Assembly (NCBI RefSeq): GCF_026745355.1
Contig: NC_079208.1
Span: 17,879,260-17,943,259 of the forward strand
Direction: 5' to 3'
DNA length: 64,000 nucleotides
DNA from: Beta vulgaris subsp. vulgaris
Lineage: Eukaryota; Streptophyta; Magnoliopsida; Caryophyllales; Amaranthaceae
Part shown: in pieces, positions 33,209-46,036 of the stretch
Numbering within the stretch: position 1 is the first letter of the stretch
Layout: every line of letters begins with the position of its first letter
The notes under the pieces: generated by a model
Seen by the model: only the letters and a program-made list of their open reading frames with translations
Database searches by the model: none
What the model was told of the DNA's origin: nothing
Program-made: the position numbers and the translations under genes

Positions 33209-34492
33209 TTATGTACATATAAGTTCAAGTTCAGCAGGACGACTTTCACTTAGGTCTAAGTTTCGAGTTACCTCTCTAAACTTCTTTTTGTTAGCTTTAT
33301 AAGCAGCATTTCCTTTAACATTTTGTTTAATAGCAGAATCAATAAAACCTAGTAACTCATATCTATCACAATATCTCATTTGTTCTTGCATATTAGAGAT
33401 AGTTACCTGTTCTTCGTCGGAAGAGTTGCTTCCTGCCATGAGGCACATGTGTCCTTTCTTTCCTAAACTGATCTGCTTTTGGTCTATGTCTCCAATCAGA
33501 GTAGTCACACACATCAGGGCTTCATTTTCCTCGCTTTCACCACCTGAATCAGAATCACCCCAGGCGGCTAGCATAACCCTCTTAGTCATTTTCTTCTATC
33601 TCTGTCCTCCTTTATCATTCTTCCATGTTGGACAATCCTTAATCATGTGTCCAGTTTCTCCACATTTGAAGCAACAAGTGCTGAAACTGGTCTTCTTCAA
33701 GTTGCCCTTGTTCTTCCAAGACTTCCCCTTGAACTGCGTTCTAAGACTCCTCTCAAACCTCTTAGCCATGAGCCCAATCTCATCGAGATCTTCATCATTT
33801 TCGTCACCCTTCAAAGCTAACCCACGACTTTTAGTTGTACTTTCCTCCTTTGAATCCACCAACATCTCATGAGTCAGTAATGACCCAATAAGTTGTTCCA
33901 TGGACAAGGTCGTTAGATCCTTAGCCTCCTGAATAGCAGTCACCTTGGGCAGCCATTTACCTGTCAAACTTCTCAAGATCTTTCTCACCAAATCTTCATT
34001 AGTAAAGTCCTTTCCAAGAGATTTAAGTTCATTGAAAATTGTCATGAAACGAGTAAACATATCTCTTATATTTTCATGTCGGTTCATATCGAAAGTTTCA
34101 TATTTAGACATAAGCATATCAACTTTAGATCTCCTGACTTCACTAGTGCCTTCATAGGCTAATTCTAAGGTTTCTCATATTTTCTTAGCAGTAGAACATG
34201 CTAATATACGGCTTACCTCATTATCAGCAATACCTTGTTGAAGAAGTGACATGGCCTTTGCATTCTTCTCGAAGGTCTTCAGATCTGTAGTAGTGTACTC
34301 ATTCTCCTTCTTCTCTGTTCCATCTGAATTGGTAGCCACCTTCCTTGGTCCATTCCTGATGATCATCCAACACTCATAGTCTGTGCCAATGATCAAATTT
34401 CTCATGCAATTCTTCCACCAAGGATAGTTGGTTCCATTGAACTTTGGTAGCCTTGATCCTCCGGGTCCACTGGTCATTTCTTGAGTAGTCAT
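33209..34492 (-). pseudogene. SIRE-A gag
   Basis: Starts MTTQEMTSGPGGSRLPKFNG, with YPWWKNCMRNLIIGTDYECW typical of Sirevirus gag. A stop at about 34175 interrupts it. It continues from 34117 with RDMFTRFMTIFNELKSLGK and a CCHC knuckle CFKCGETGHMIKDC (near 33660). A second acidic segment (33589-33209, AAWGDSDSGGESEENEA) follows after one more break. It joins the 24731 part once copia-B is removed. The protein would form the virus-like particle core. Confidence 0.9.
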
Positions 34493-34535
34493 TATGTCCT
34501 CCTTCTCTAAGTGTTACCCTTTCAAGAAGTTAGGC

Positions 34536-34547
34536 TCTGATACCAAT
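34536..34547 (-). promoter_or_regulatory. SIRE-A primer-binding site
   Basis: On the minus strand, TGGTATCAGAGC follows the LTR end ...CACTTACA. It is a perfect match to the initiator-tRNA(Met) complement used by most plant copia elements. Confidence 0.9.
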
Positions 34548-34931
34548 TGTAAGTGCAAGAGACACTCAAGAAGGGGGGGGGGGGAGGTGAATTGAGTGTT
34601 TGTCCGAATGTTGTAACTTTTTCGATTATAGTAAGAACAGTAAAAGAACAGTTCTCTAGCAGTGGAAATAAAAGCAATGAATAAACAACACCAGGATTTA
34701 ACGAGGTTCGACTTCTAATAAGTCTATGTCCTCCACTCACTCACTCTTTTATTAATCAACTCAGAATAGCAAAAGAATTACACTCAATCATTATGCACCA
34801 ATGCACAAAATGATTCCCCAACTTCCACTATGGAAGTTCGACTCAACCACCAACTATGATGGTCCAAATGAAGTTGATCCCTGATCAACTTCCCCAGCAA
34901 ACTGAACTCACAGAATGCTCAAATACAATCA
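34548..34931 (-). repeat. SIRE-A 5' LTR, inner part
   Basis: This is the 3' portion of the LTR in element orientation. It runs from the CA end at 34548 to the SIRE-C insertion point and includes a G-run (34575-34585). Confidence 0.85.
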
Positions 34932-36475
34932 TGTTGACCCTTGAGTTTTGAAGATGACTTAACCACAAAAGACATAGTATATTTTATTTAGGTTGTTGCA
35001 AGGTAATTCATGCTCGAGCTAAGAGAATACTTGATTGAAGATTAAAGCGGAGAATTAATCAAGATCGAAGTAAAGATGTTCGAGAAATGAAGAATCAAGC
35101 ATGGAATGAAGATTAGAATACATTAGGGTATTTATTAATCTTCTTGTTAAGGTTAAGTTCGTGGTGAATTCTCAAAGGAACTTGGTTCTGTTCCCATGAA
35201 AGGAACAGACCTGGCACTATAGGAACAAGGCTTAGGAACAAGACTTAATAATTAGGGAACAAGACTTTAAAACTAATTTAGGAACTTCTAAGTGACTAAT
35301 ATTGTGCGCCTAAGATTTGTGTGCCCAATATAGTTGTTAGAGTTTTTAGGGATAATTTGACTAAGATCCATATTTTAGGAAGTTAGTTTAAGTTTGTTAG
35401 GAAAAGATTTTAAAAGATTTTCTGATTTTAAATTAACTGATTTTCAAATTATCTTTTTAAAATATATATTTTATCTTTTATATTTTATTTAAAAGATTTA
35501 GTTTTCGAAAAATTTATTATTTCCGGTTTTTAAATGTTTCGGTTTTTTAAATTATAAAAATTGTTTTTCCGGTTTATAAAAGATTTTGAAAAAGATATTT
35601 TTCCTAAAAACTAGCTAAAGATTTTATTTATTTATTTCCTAAAACTAGATTACACGCCTAAAGTTTACTGCTACAGTTTATGAGTTAGTGGATTTAGTGG
35701 CTTAAGTTAATTATCCTCCAAGTATTTAATTAAATTAAATAAGTTAATTATTCTCCAAGTTTGCAAAACCACGTATATGTTACTGCTTCTATGAAGTGAA
35801 GTAGTGGATTAGTGGATGCTTACATGACATGGAATAATTAATTTAATTTAATTAATTAATTAAAATCATGGAGAACATGTGATAATGGTCTAAGTTAGTG
35901 GAAATCATGTCTTGTCTTAATGTCTATAAATAGGCGCCTAATTCATTTGAGAAAATGTGTCTGACTTAGTTAATTTGTCTTAAGTTATCTAAAGTGTCAG
36001 TGCCTTTCCTTAAGAGAATTCATACTTACATTAATCGAGTTTTATTACTCTTCCATTTTTATAAAGTGTATTTTTGAGAAAAAGGGTTTGAGTGAACTCT
36101 TGTAAGTGTGAGAAAGCTTTGAGTGAAGCAAGAGAAAGAGAAAGAGAAAGAGAAAGGAACTTCGAGTGAAGTTTGAGAGAAAACGTCAGTTGTTGGGAAC
36201 TGTCGTTGGGAACTTGAGTTGAGTGACTTAAGTTGAGAATCGAGAGAAAAGTAATAGGTTGTAATCAGAGTTGTTTTGGCCTATTATAGTGGAAAGTTGT
36301 TTAAAATCCCTTGTGGTCGAGGTTGTTTCTTCCTACTAGGCCTAGGAAGTTTTTCCTCGTAAAATCTCTCGTGTTCCCATTGTTTGTTCCCAAGTTTACT
36401 TTTAATTCCGCAAAAAGTAGGCTTATTCTCTCACTATAATTCACCCCCCTCTTATAGTGCTCATATTATACAACA
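34932..36475 (+). repeat. SIRE-C 5' LTR
   Basis: A TATA box TATAAATA lies at 35925-35932 in a CTATAAATAGGCG context. A GAAAGA microsatellite near 36130-36155 has fewer units than in the 3' LTR. A run of AT-rich TTAATTAA-type sequence lies about 80 bp before the TATA box. Confidence 0.95.
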
Positions 36476-36477
36476 AT

Positions 36478-36489
36478 TGGTATCAGAGC
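36478..36489 (+). promoter_or_regulatory. SIRE-C primer-binding site
   Basis: TGGTATCAGAGC begins two bases after the LTR end and perfectly matches the initiator-tRNA(Met) complement. Confidence 0.95.
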
Positions 36490-36539
36490 GGGAACTCTAA
36501 TATTCAGGAAACCCTGTTGAGTTCAAGATCTTGAAAAAT

Positions 36540-38366
36540 ATGAATACTAGAGAGAAACTGGAAGAAGGGTACTCTACGCAGAGGCCACCAATGTTCAATG
36601 GTAAGTTTTACACTTACTGGAAGAACAGAATGGAGATCTTTATCAAAGCCGACAATTACCAGGTATGGAGAGTCATAGAGGTAGGTGATTTTGAAGTCAC
36701 TACCACTAATGACAAAATGAGGTAATTCCTAAATCTATATCTGATTTTGATAAAGCTGATTTCGAAAAGATGGAAATTAATGCTCTTGCTATAAAATTGC
36801 TTCATTGTGGTCTTGGCCTCATGAACACAATCGTGTCATGGGATGTAAAACCGCAAAACAAATTTGGGATCTTCTTGAAGTCACTCATGAAGGTACGAGT
36901 GAAGTTAAGAGATCAAAAATAGATCTTTTGATGAACCAATATGAACTTTTTCAAATGAAATCAAAAGAGTCTATCCAAGACATGTTTACACGCTTTACTA
37001 ATATAATTAATGAGCTAACATCTCTTGGTAAAGTGATTACATCTGAGGAACAGGTACGAAAGGTCCTAAGGAGCCTTCCTAGGGATCGTTGGATGGCTAA
37101 GGTAACTGCCTTACAGGAAACTAAGGACTTTACTAAGTTCAATTTGGAACAACTTGCTGGTTCCCTCATGACTCATGAGTTGCAATTGGACAATGAGAAT
37201 GGAGACATGTCCAAGCAAAATCGATTGCCTTAAAAGCTGATGAAAGTGAAGGCTCAGAAACGATGAAGAAGAATCTGCTCTCATGGTCCGAAAATTCAAA
37301 AGAATGTTTAGGAACATGAAGAAGGAGATTACAAAGGTAAGAATAAGAAATATTCTAACAAACTTGTTTGTCATAAGTGTGGCAGTTCTGAGCACTTCAT
37401 CAAGGATTGTCCCCAATGGGAACAAGAAAAAGGCAAAGGAAGGGAACGAGCAGAGATAGGAACAAAGAATACAAAAACTCCTATACTCGATCTGACATGA
37501 AGAAAGCTATGGTTGCTGCATGGGGAGACTCTGACTCGGAGGAAGAAGATGATCCTCAACCAAATGAGGAGACTGCAAACTTCTGTCTTATGGCTCTTGA
37601 CAATTCCGAATCTGATGAAGAGATTGAATCTCTTGAGGCAAGTCTAGACACCATCAAAACTCGTCTTAATTCTTTAAGTAAAGAAAAATTATTTGAGTTT
37701 ATTGTTGACGCTGTAAATGATTGCAAAGATGAAACCATTAAACTAAAACAATGTCAAATGCTTTAAGTGTAGCAAAGGAACATACCTCTTGGCTTAAAAG
37801 TGTTCGATTGATATTGAGAAAAGATTTTTCGAATTGTTTGACAAAAATCTTAAATTAAAAGAGGATTTCGAAAATCTTAAAAATGAGAACTACTTGTTAA
37901 GTCTTGAGTTTCACAACTAAAAGAGTTTGTTCCTGAAGTAAGTTCATTTGACATTAAGTCAGTTCCCTTGCAAAGTTTCAAATCTGAAATAAACGAATTG
38001 AAAAATCATGTTTCATTTTTGGAAATTGAAAATAAGGAACTTGTAGGGGAACTGCACCAAATGAGAAATGAAAAGAAAATGCTACCTATTCCAAACTGGA
38101 TTAAGAACCCTCAAACAAAACGAACTGAAGGTCTTGGTTTTAATCACAAAAAGAAATTTGAAAAACCTAAAAAGAGAGTTGATTTACCAAGTGATAAAGT
38201 TTGTATGTTTTGTGGGAACACTGGTCATTTTAGGAACTCTTGTCCTAAAAGACTTGGTCGCATCAATGAGAACTTGGAAACAAGTAAAGTAATTTGGAAA
38301 AAGAAATCTATTGTTCCTGAAGGAAAGGAACCCAAGAAAGATTGGGTTCCTAACTCTAACAATTAG
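36540..38366 (+). pseudogene. SIRE-C gag
   Basis: The start at 36540 gives MNTREKLEEGYSTQRPPMFN, with FYTYWKNRMEIFIKADNYQVW. A frameshift at about 36720 follows. The next part (36805-37233) has QDMFTRFTNIINELTSLGK and LRSLPRDRWMAKVTAL. A first knuckle CHKCGSSEHFIKDC (near 37375) lies in a broken frame. An acidic stretch (AAWGDSDSEEEDDPQPNEE) and a coiled-coil region come next. A second knuckle, CMFCGNTGHFRNSC (38205-38246), lies near the end. The two-knuckle layout matches SIRE-A. At least four breaks are visible. Confidence 0.9.
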
Positions 38367-38374
38367 TTTTCTTG

Positions 38375-39714
38375 CAGGTTGGAGTGAGGGGGAACAACAC
38401 ATGGTACCTAGACAGTGGTTGTTCTAAGCATATGACTGGAGATAAATCAAGATTTCTCTCACTCTCAGCCTAAATGGTGGAAGTGTGACTTTTGGTGACA
38501 ACAAGAAAGGTAACATAGTTGCCATGGGCAAAGTTGGTAAGTCATCGTCACATTCCATAGAAATGTGTTTCTAGTTGATGGATTAAAGCATAACTTGTTA
38601 AGTATTTCCCAATTCTGTGATAGAGGGAACTGTGTGAAGTTTAATAGTGAAAAATGTTTGATATGTCAACAATAGCACAAAGGATATCATTTTGGAAGGA
38701 ACAAGGAAAGGGAACACATATGTTGTGGATCTCAACCTTGTTCCCAAAAACAAATTCACATGCCTTAGTGTTATTGATGATGATTCATTTTATGGCACAA
38801 GCGTCTAGGTCATGCTAGCTTTTCCTTGCTTGACAAACTGCGTTCTAAAGAACTAGTTTTAGGTTTACCCTCTACTAAGTTTCATTTAGATCATGTGTGT
38901 GATGCATGCGCAAAACAAGCATGTTAGGTCCTCTTCAAGTCCAAGAATGTGGTAGTACCACAAGACCTTTAGAGTTAATACATATGGATTTATGTGGACC
39001 TATGAGGATACAAAGTAGGAGTGGAAAGAAATATGTGTTAGTAATTGTAGATGACTTCTCTAGATTTACTTGGGTTATTTTTCTTTCTAGCAAGGACGAG
39101 ACTTATGATGAGTTCCTTGTCTTTGCAAAGAAAGTACAAAATTTGAGTGGTCATAAGTTACTTCACCTTAGATCCGACCATGGTAAAGAGTTTGAAAATT
39201 TAAGTTCGATGACTTTAGCAGAGACAATGGATTAGATCACAATTTCTCAGCCCCTAGAACACCTCAACAAAATGGTGTTGTTGAAAGGAAGAATAGAACA
39301 CTAGAAGAGATGGCTAGGACTATGTTGATAGCTAGTGGACTTCCTAAAAACTTTTGGGCAGAAGCTGTGAATACTGCTTGTCACATATTAAATCGAGCCA
39401 TGGTAAGACCTTTATTAAATAAAACGCCCTATGAGCTGTATTTTGGTAAAAAGCCCAATATTACATATTTCAGAACATTTGGATGTAAATGTTTTGTTCA
39501 TAATAATGGGAAACAAAATATTGGAAAATTTGATGCTAGAAGTGAAGAAGCTGTATTCTTAGGATATTCTTCTAGTAGCAAGGCTTATAGAGTGTATAAT
39601 AAAAGGTCTATGTGTGTAGAAGAAAGTGTGCATGTTATTTTTGATGAAACAGATAAATTTGATGCAAGCACACAGGTTGAAGATGACTTCGAAATAGGAT
39701 TGCAAAAGATCTAA
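38375..39714 (+). pseudogene. SIRE-C protease and integrase
   Basis: The protease active site TWYLDSGCSKHMTGD (38400-38445) is followed by stops near 38470 and 38675. The integrase zinc region is broken (near 38790-38930). The core begins with IHMDLCGPM (D1), continues with LRSDHGKEF (D2), and the third acidic residue lies in NGVVERKNRTL, in another frame near 39285. The segment 39310-39714 has ARTMLIASGLPKNFWAEAV and GYSSSSKAYRVYNKR. Confidence 0.9.
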
Positions 39715-39721
39715 GTCTTAT

Positions 39722-41559
39722 TGATGAGACTTTGGAAGACGAAGTCATGGGAACAAAGCCAAGGGAACAACATCCTGTTCCTGTTCCCAATGAGGAAGAA
39801 GAGGAACTAAGTGATGATGCACTAGTGAATGAATCCACTATTGTTGAACCTGGTTCCCAAGTACAGGAAATGAAGATGATTAAGGAAACCAAGTTTCCAT
39901 CCAGGATTTCCAACCAAAGCCTTGGAAACTTATCGTTCCCATCCTGTGGAACTAATAATCAGTGACATAAATAAGGGAACTCAAACGAGATCTCAATTGA
40001 AAAACTTTTGTGCTTTTCATGCTTTTCTTTCTATGTTGGAACCTAGGAATCATGAAGAAGCTCTCACTGATGCTGATTGGATCGTAGCAATGCAGGATGA
40101 ACTTCATCAATTTGAAAGAAACAAAGTTTGGCACCTTGAACCTAAGCCTAAACATAACAAGGTTATTGGTTTAAAGTGGGTGTTTGAAACAAATTAGATG
40201 AGTTCGGAACTATCATAAGAAACAAGGCCAGGTTAGTTGTGAAAGGATACAATCAACAGGAAGGCATTGATTATGAAGAAACTTTTGCTCCAGTTGCAAG
40301 ATTGGAAGCAATTAGAATCTTCATAGCTTTTGCTGCCTTCATGGGTTTAAATTGTATCAAATGGATGTAAAATGTGCTTTTCTAAATGGTTATCTTAATG
40401 AGGAGGTATTTGTAGAACAACCTCCAGGTTTTGAAAATAAAGAATTTCCTAATCATGTCTTTAAGCTTGACAAAGCTCTTTATGGGTTAAAGCAAGCTCC
40501 AAGAGCATGGTATGAAAGACTTTCTAAGTTCCTTCTTGAAAATGAGTTTAAAAGAGGAAAATTGGATCGAACCTTGTTTTTAAAATCAAAAGGAAAACAT
40601 TTATTAGTTGTTCAAATATATGTTGATGATATTATATTTGGTGCACTAATGAATCTTTGTGCAAGGACTTTGCTAATCTCATGAGTAAAGAATTTGAAAT
40701 GAGTATGATGGGTGAGCTCAACTTCTTCTTGGGGTTGCAAATCAAGCAAACAGAAGAAGGAATCTACATCCATCAACAAAAGTACATAAAGGAACTATTG
40801 AAAAAGTATGGTTTGGAAGCATCCAAAGTTAATCATACACCTATGGGAATCTCAACCAGATTGGATGAAGATTCTATAGGAAAAGTGTGGATCAAACCAA
40901 ATATCGAGGTATGATTGGCTCATTACTATATCTAACTGCAAGTCGTCCTGATATTGCTTTCAGTGTAGGTTATGTGCAAGGTTTCAAGCCAATCCAAAGG
41001 AATCTCATCTCACAGCTGTGAAGAGAATCCTAAGATACCTCAAGGGAACAGATGATTTAAGCCTATTCTATTCGAGGAGTGATACCTTTGAATTGAAAGG
41101 ATTTGCGGATGCTGACTATGCAGGAGATCTGGTCAATAGAAAGAGTACATCAGGTATGGTTCAGTTCCTTAGTCATAGTTTAGTTTCTTGGAGCACCAAG
41201 AAGCAAAACACAGTTGCTTTATCTACAGCAGAGGCTGAATATGTTGCAGCAGCAGCATGTTGTTCCCAAATGCTATGGATAAAACAAAACTACGTGACTA
41301 TGGAATCTACTTTGAATGTGTTCCCATCTATTGTGATAATACTAGTGCTATTAGTATTTCTAAAGATCCCGTACATCATTCAAGAGTCAAACACATCCAT
41401 ATTAGGCATCACTTTCTGAAAGATAATGTTGAAAAGGGTCTTATTAAAATGGAATTCTGTGAGACTGAACGTCAAATTGCAGAAATCTTGACAAAACCCT
41501 TAAATAGAGATAGGTTTGAGAAATTGAGACTTGAACTTGGCTTAATCAAATTGAAATGA
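39722..41559 (+). pseudogene. SIRE-C reverse transcriptase and RNase H
   Basis: A Pro/Glu-rich linker precedes RT. RT pieces are [13 protein letters not shown] then a stop (40195), [20 protein letters not shown] and [15 protein letters not shown]. The catalytic YVDDIIFG is intact, but the frame shifts just after it. RNase H continues with AVKRILRYLKGTDDLSLFYS, LKGFADADYAGD, STAEAEYVAAAACC and AEILTKPLN, ending in TGA at 41557-41559. Frames change at about 40195, 40340, 40660, 40915 and 41280. Confidence 0.9.
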
Positions 41560-42078
41560 TTGCTACATTATTCCCCTTTGTGTTAATTCTTTGGCATTAT
41601 GTCTGATGTGCATTTTTGATGTTTTTATTTGCTTAAATACATCACAATTCTTATATGATTATTTCATATGTATAAGTAAAAATGTCTGAAAACTGCTCAC
41701 CAATGTCCAATAATATTCCCCTTATTGTTCATAGGACAATTCTATGCCTTAAGTGATACCAAAGGATTAAAAGAATTAATGGAGTTCCAAAGTAGCAAAA
41801 TTTCATTGTTCCATTTCATTGTTCCCAAACGCTGTTCCCAGCGTATTGATTTAGATATTTTTTCTTTCAAAATTCGAAAAACCAAAAATATTCTGTTCAG
41901 ATTTTATTTCCTAAAAATCTGATTTTTCCTTATATCTCTCAAGTTAGTTGAAGATATTTTTTTTAGATAGATATTTTTTCATAAAACGTGTAAATACACG
42001 GTTTTATATTATTCTTTCCTTAAACAAAACAAATTTTTTTTCCTTCCTTCTCATAAAACCGAAAATTCTCCACAAAAT
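41560..42078 (+). other. SIRE-C spacer between RNase H and the extra ORF
   Basis: AT-rich non-coding sequence in the same relative position as the SIRE-A spacer. No promoter could be identified with confidence. Confidence 0.5.
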
Positions 42079-43964
42079 ATGACTACCAAAAAACTTCTCA
42101 CTCTCTCTCCTCCCACAAAGCCGAAAAACCCTCTCCTTCATCCTCTAAAATTGAATCACCAACACCCATGGATATTTCTCCAAATTCTTCATCAAGAATT
42201 CTAAGGAAAAGGAAGAAAAGAAGAATCGGTTGAAATGGAGGTTGAAGAAGCTCATGCAACTAGTGAGGGGGAATCAGATGTTCCCGAGAGAGGAACAACT
42301 CGTGTTGTTCGAAAAAATTCCACGGCAACTAGGTATGTGCATGGACTTTTTATTGATGTTTCTTGGTGCAAAAGAGTAAACTTTCGTCAATTCTTAATAT
42401 GATTAAGTTTCAAGGTTGGGAAAATCTTTTTGTGAAATGTTATGGAAATAGTTTGATTCCTAAATTGATGGACGAATTTTGTGAAAACTTTTCCATGGAT
42501 GAAGAAGGAAATTGTTCCACTTGGTGAAAGGAACTCAAATTGATTTTAATGCTAAAATTTGGGTAAACTGCTTGGTGTTCCCGTGAGAGGAACGATGTTT
42601 ATTTCAAGAAACAACGTGGTTCTATCCATTTTCGGACATTTCTTTTGATCAATTGATTGTTAAGTATGGTGGTCAAAAGGGAAAAATTTCTTGATCATAA
42701 TCTTCTTTCCCCTTATCACAAAATTTTGTTTCACATCCTCAAGAAAGCTTTATTGCCTCGTCTTTCCAAACGTGCTCAAGTTAGCATGTTGGATTTAATT
42801 TACATTCATTGTTTAGCTTCTCACAAACACATAAACTTTCCTCTTTAGATTCAACATTTGAGTCATTGCATTGAAAATGGATTTGTTGTTGGATGGAGCC
42901 TTAGTAACCGAAATTCTACTTAAGTTTAAAGTGAAAATTTCGGGAACTCAGTCCATTGGTATCCGGGAAATATGTTGAATGTGCGTGCCTTGAATAACTT
43001 AAATGTTTGTGTTGTGAATGGAGAAGTTATTAAGGGACGTGCTAATCTTATGATGTGATGATGATGGATGATGAAGTGGAAGAAGAAGAAGAAGAAAAAG
43101 AAGTTGAAGAGAAGAAAATGAAAAGAAAAAGAAAAGAAAAAATCTAAAAGAAAAGAAAATTGAAAAAGAAAAAGGAGAAACTAAGAAGAAAGGGAAGAAG
43201 GTGGTTGATGAGGTGGTGAAACCGGTTTGAAAGCACTAGAGCTAGTCAAAGGGTTCAAAATGAAAGTGCTTAATTTTCCTATTCTTGATGCCGAGAAAGT
43301 TTGAGGAAGATGAAGTAAAGGTGATTGATAGGGAAGATTATGAATCTAACCTACCTCCTTCTAGGGAACCGACTCCTGTTCCCATGGAAACCAATCCTCC
43401 TTTTCCTCCATCTCCACAAAAATCTGCCTCACCCTCTACCCTAGCACCACAAATGATCCTATCCCTCCCTCTACCTCAAAACCCTCCTGTTCTGTTCCTA
43501 AAGCTAAGAAAACATGTGGTGTTCCCATTCTAGAGGAACAACCTACTGTTCCCAAACCTAAGGAACAAACCGCAACTCCCAATCCTTCTCAAGCTCCCTC
43601 GTCTTCTCAAAATCCTACCATTGGTTCTACATATACTCTAGCTCATGCTAGAAGGTTGGATTCTTTGTTTTCCTTGGTTATGGGTCATTCGGAAGCAATG
43701 ATGGAGTTTGCTACGGAAGCTAAGGATTTAAATGGGTTGGTAAAAGGGGTTATGAGCAAAGTTGACAAAGCCTTGGATGGACAAAAGAATATGGCTCGGC
43801 TTGGTGAACTTTCTTCCTCCATTCAAGCATGAACTCAGATTGTTGAAGTTGGAAGACATTGTGCTCAAGGGAAATGATACATTGGCCGAAAATCATCAAG
43901 AAGTGATGGCAAAGCTTCATGATGTGGTGGAAGAAGTAGAACAACCTCCCTCTCCTAAATCATA
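42079..43964 (+). pseudogene. SIRE-C extra ORF downstream of pol (plant transposon-protein domain)
   Basis: Heavily decayed but recognisable. An N-terminal acidic segment (VEEAHATSEGESDVPERGTT) is followed by a conserved core with MIKFQGWENLFVKCYGNSLI and KLMDEFCENFSMDEEG. The core ends with LPRLSKRAQVSMLDLIYIHC (42750-42810). A charged Lys/Glu-rich tract (43060-43200) and a Pro/Ser-rich segment (43360-43640) follow. A C-terminal helix-rich tail (LAENHQEVMAKLHDVVEEVE) ends at 43964. It aligns in position and domain order with the SIRE-A extra ORF (acidic N-terminus, core, low-complexity tail). At least six breaks are visible. Confidence 0.65.
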
Positions 43965-44467
43965 AACTTTTCTAGCTTAGTTTGTTTTTTGTGTGGGAAC
44001 ATGAACTTTGTTTAATATTTGTCTTTTCTATCCTTCTCCTTTAATCATGCTACAATGGAACTTTTGGTTTGCTTAATTCTAAGTTTGATCTTTTTGCATG
44101 TGTGCGTCTAAATGAATGGCTAATATTCTTGGATTGCGGTTTTTGAGAGTTGAATGCTTTATTTGCTTATACTAACCAACTTATTTCTTACAAGTTTGGT
44201 GTTGATGTGTTTAGTGAATAATATTCATCTTTTTGAAATCGTGGACTATGTTTTTGAAGATGCCAAAGGGGGAAAGATAAGGCAAATCAGAGTAAATTTT
44301 TTTTGTCATGAATTATGTTCTCATATTTCGACTTTACAAAATAAAATAACGAGTCTATAATATTTAATTTAACTTGGTTACATACTTTGTTAAAATTATT
44401 TTTATATGACTTATGTGTATTATTTTTAGTATATGCCTTTTGTTGCCATCTTCAAAAAGGGGGAAAT
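43965..44467 (+). other. SIRE-C 3' untranslated region and polypurine tract
   Basis: AT-rich sequence ending in AAAAAGGGGGAAAT (about 44453-44467), the polypurine tract adjoining the 3' LTR. Confidence 0.85.
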
Positions 44468-46036
44468 TGTTGACCCTTGAGTTTTGAAGATGACCTAACC
44501 ACAAAAGACATAGTATATTTTATTTATGTTGTTGCAAGGTAATTCATGCTCGAGCTAAGAGAATACTTGATTGAAGATTAAAGCGGAGAATTAATCAAGA
44601 TCGAAGTAAAGATGTTCGAGAAATGAAGAATCAAGCATGGAATGAAGATTAGAATACATTAGGGTATTTATTAATCTTTTGGTTCAGGTTGAGTATAAGC
44701 TTTATTAAGTTCGTGGTGAATTCTCAAAGGAACTTGGTTCTGTTCCCATGAAAGGAACAGACCTGGCACTATAGGAACAAGGCTTAGGAACAAGACTTAA
44801 TAATTAGGGAACAAGACTTTAAACTAATTTAGGAATCTAAGTGACTAATATTGTGCGCCTAAGTAATTGTGTGCCCAATATAGTTGTTAGAGTTTTTAGG
44901 GATAATTTGACTAAGATCCATAATTTTAGGAAGTTAGTTTAAGTTTGTTAGGAAAAGATTTTAAAAGATTTTCTGATTTTAAAATACTGATTTTCAAATC
45001 TTATCTTTTTAAAATATATATTTATCTTTTATATTTTATTTAAAAGATTTAGTTTTCGAAAAATTATTATTTCCGGTTTTTAAAATGTTTCGGATTTTTA
45101 AATAAAAAACTGTTTTCCGGTTTTATAAAAGATTTTGAAAAAGATTTTTTCCTAAAAACTAGCTAAAGATTTTTATTTATTTATTTCCTAAACTAGATTA
45201 CACGCCTAAAGTTTACTGCTACAGTTTATGTGTTAGTGGATTTAGTGGCTAAGTTAATTATCCTCCAAGTATTTAATTAAATTAAATAAGTTAATTATTC
45301 TCCAAGTTTGCAAAACCACGTATATGTTACTGCTTCTATGAAGTGAAGTAGTGGATTAGTGGATGCTTACATGACATGGAATAATTAATTTAATTTAATT
45401 AATTAATTAAAATCATGGAGAACATGTGATAATGGTCTAAGTTAGTGGAAATCATGTCTTGTCTTAATGTCTATAAATAGGCGCCTAATTCATTTGAGAA
45501 AATTTGTCTGACTTAGTTAATTTGTCTTAAGTTATCTAAAGTGTCAGTGCCTTTCCTTAAGAGAATTCATACTTACATTAATCGAGTTTATTACTCATCC
45601 ATTTTTTATAAAGTGTATTTTTGAGAAAAAGGGTTTGAGTGAACTCTTGTAAGTGTGAGAAAGCTTTGAGTGAAGCAAGAGAAAGAGAAAGAGAAAGAGA
45701 AAGAGAAAGAGAAAGGAACTTCGAGTGAAGTTTGAGAGAAAACGTCAGTTGTTGGGAACTGTCGTTGGGAACTTGAGTTGAGTGACTTAAGTTGAGAATC
45801 GAGAGAAAAGTAATAGGTTGTAATCAGAGTTGTTTTGGCCTATTATAGTGGAAAGTTGTTTAAAATCCCTTGTGGTCGAGGTTGTTTCTTCCTACTAGGC
45901 CTAGGAAGTTTTTCCTCGTAAAATCTCTCGTGTTCCCATTGTTTGTTCCCAAGTTTACTTTTAATTCCGCAAAAAGTAGTGCTTATTCTCTCACTATAAT
46001 TCACCCCCCCTCTTATAGTGCTCATATTATACAACA
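44468..46036 (+). repeat. SIRE-C 3' LTR
   Basis: Matches 34932-36475 throughout. It includes the TATA box at 45472-45479, an expanded GAAAGA microsatellite (45677-45715) and a ~20-bp segment near 44690-44710 missing from the 5' copy. Confidence 0.95.

Larger units (their letters stand above)
34932..46036 (+). mobile_element. SIRE-C: full-length Sirevirus inserted in the SIRE-A 5' LTR
   Basis: Two LTRs of 1544 and 1569 bp begin TGTTGACCCTTGAGTTTTG and end ATTATACAACA. A perfect AATCA duplication flanks the element (34927-34931 and 46037-46041). Order: LTR, primer site, gag, protease, integrase, RT, RNase H, extra ORF, polypurine tract, LTR. All coding parts contain frameshifts or stops, so it is older than copia-B by decay, although both entered SIRE-A independently. 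Confidence 0.97.
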
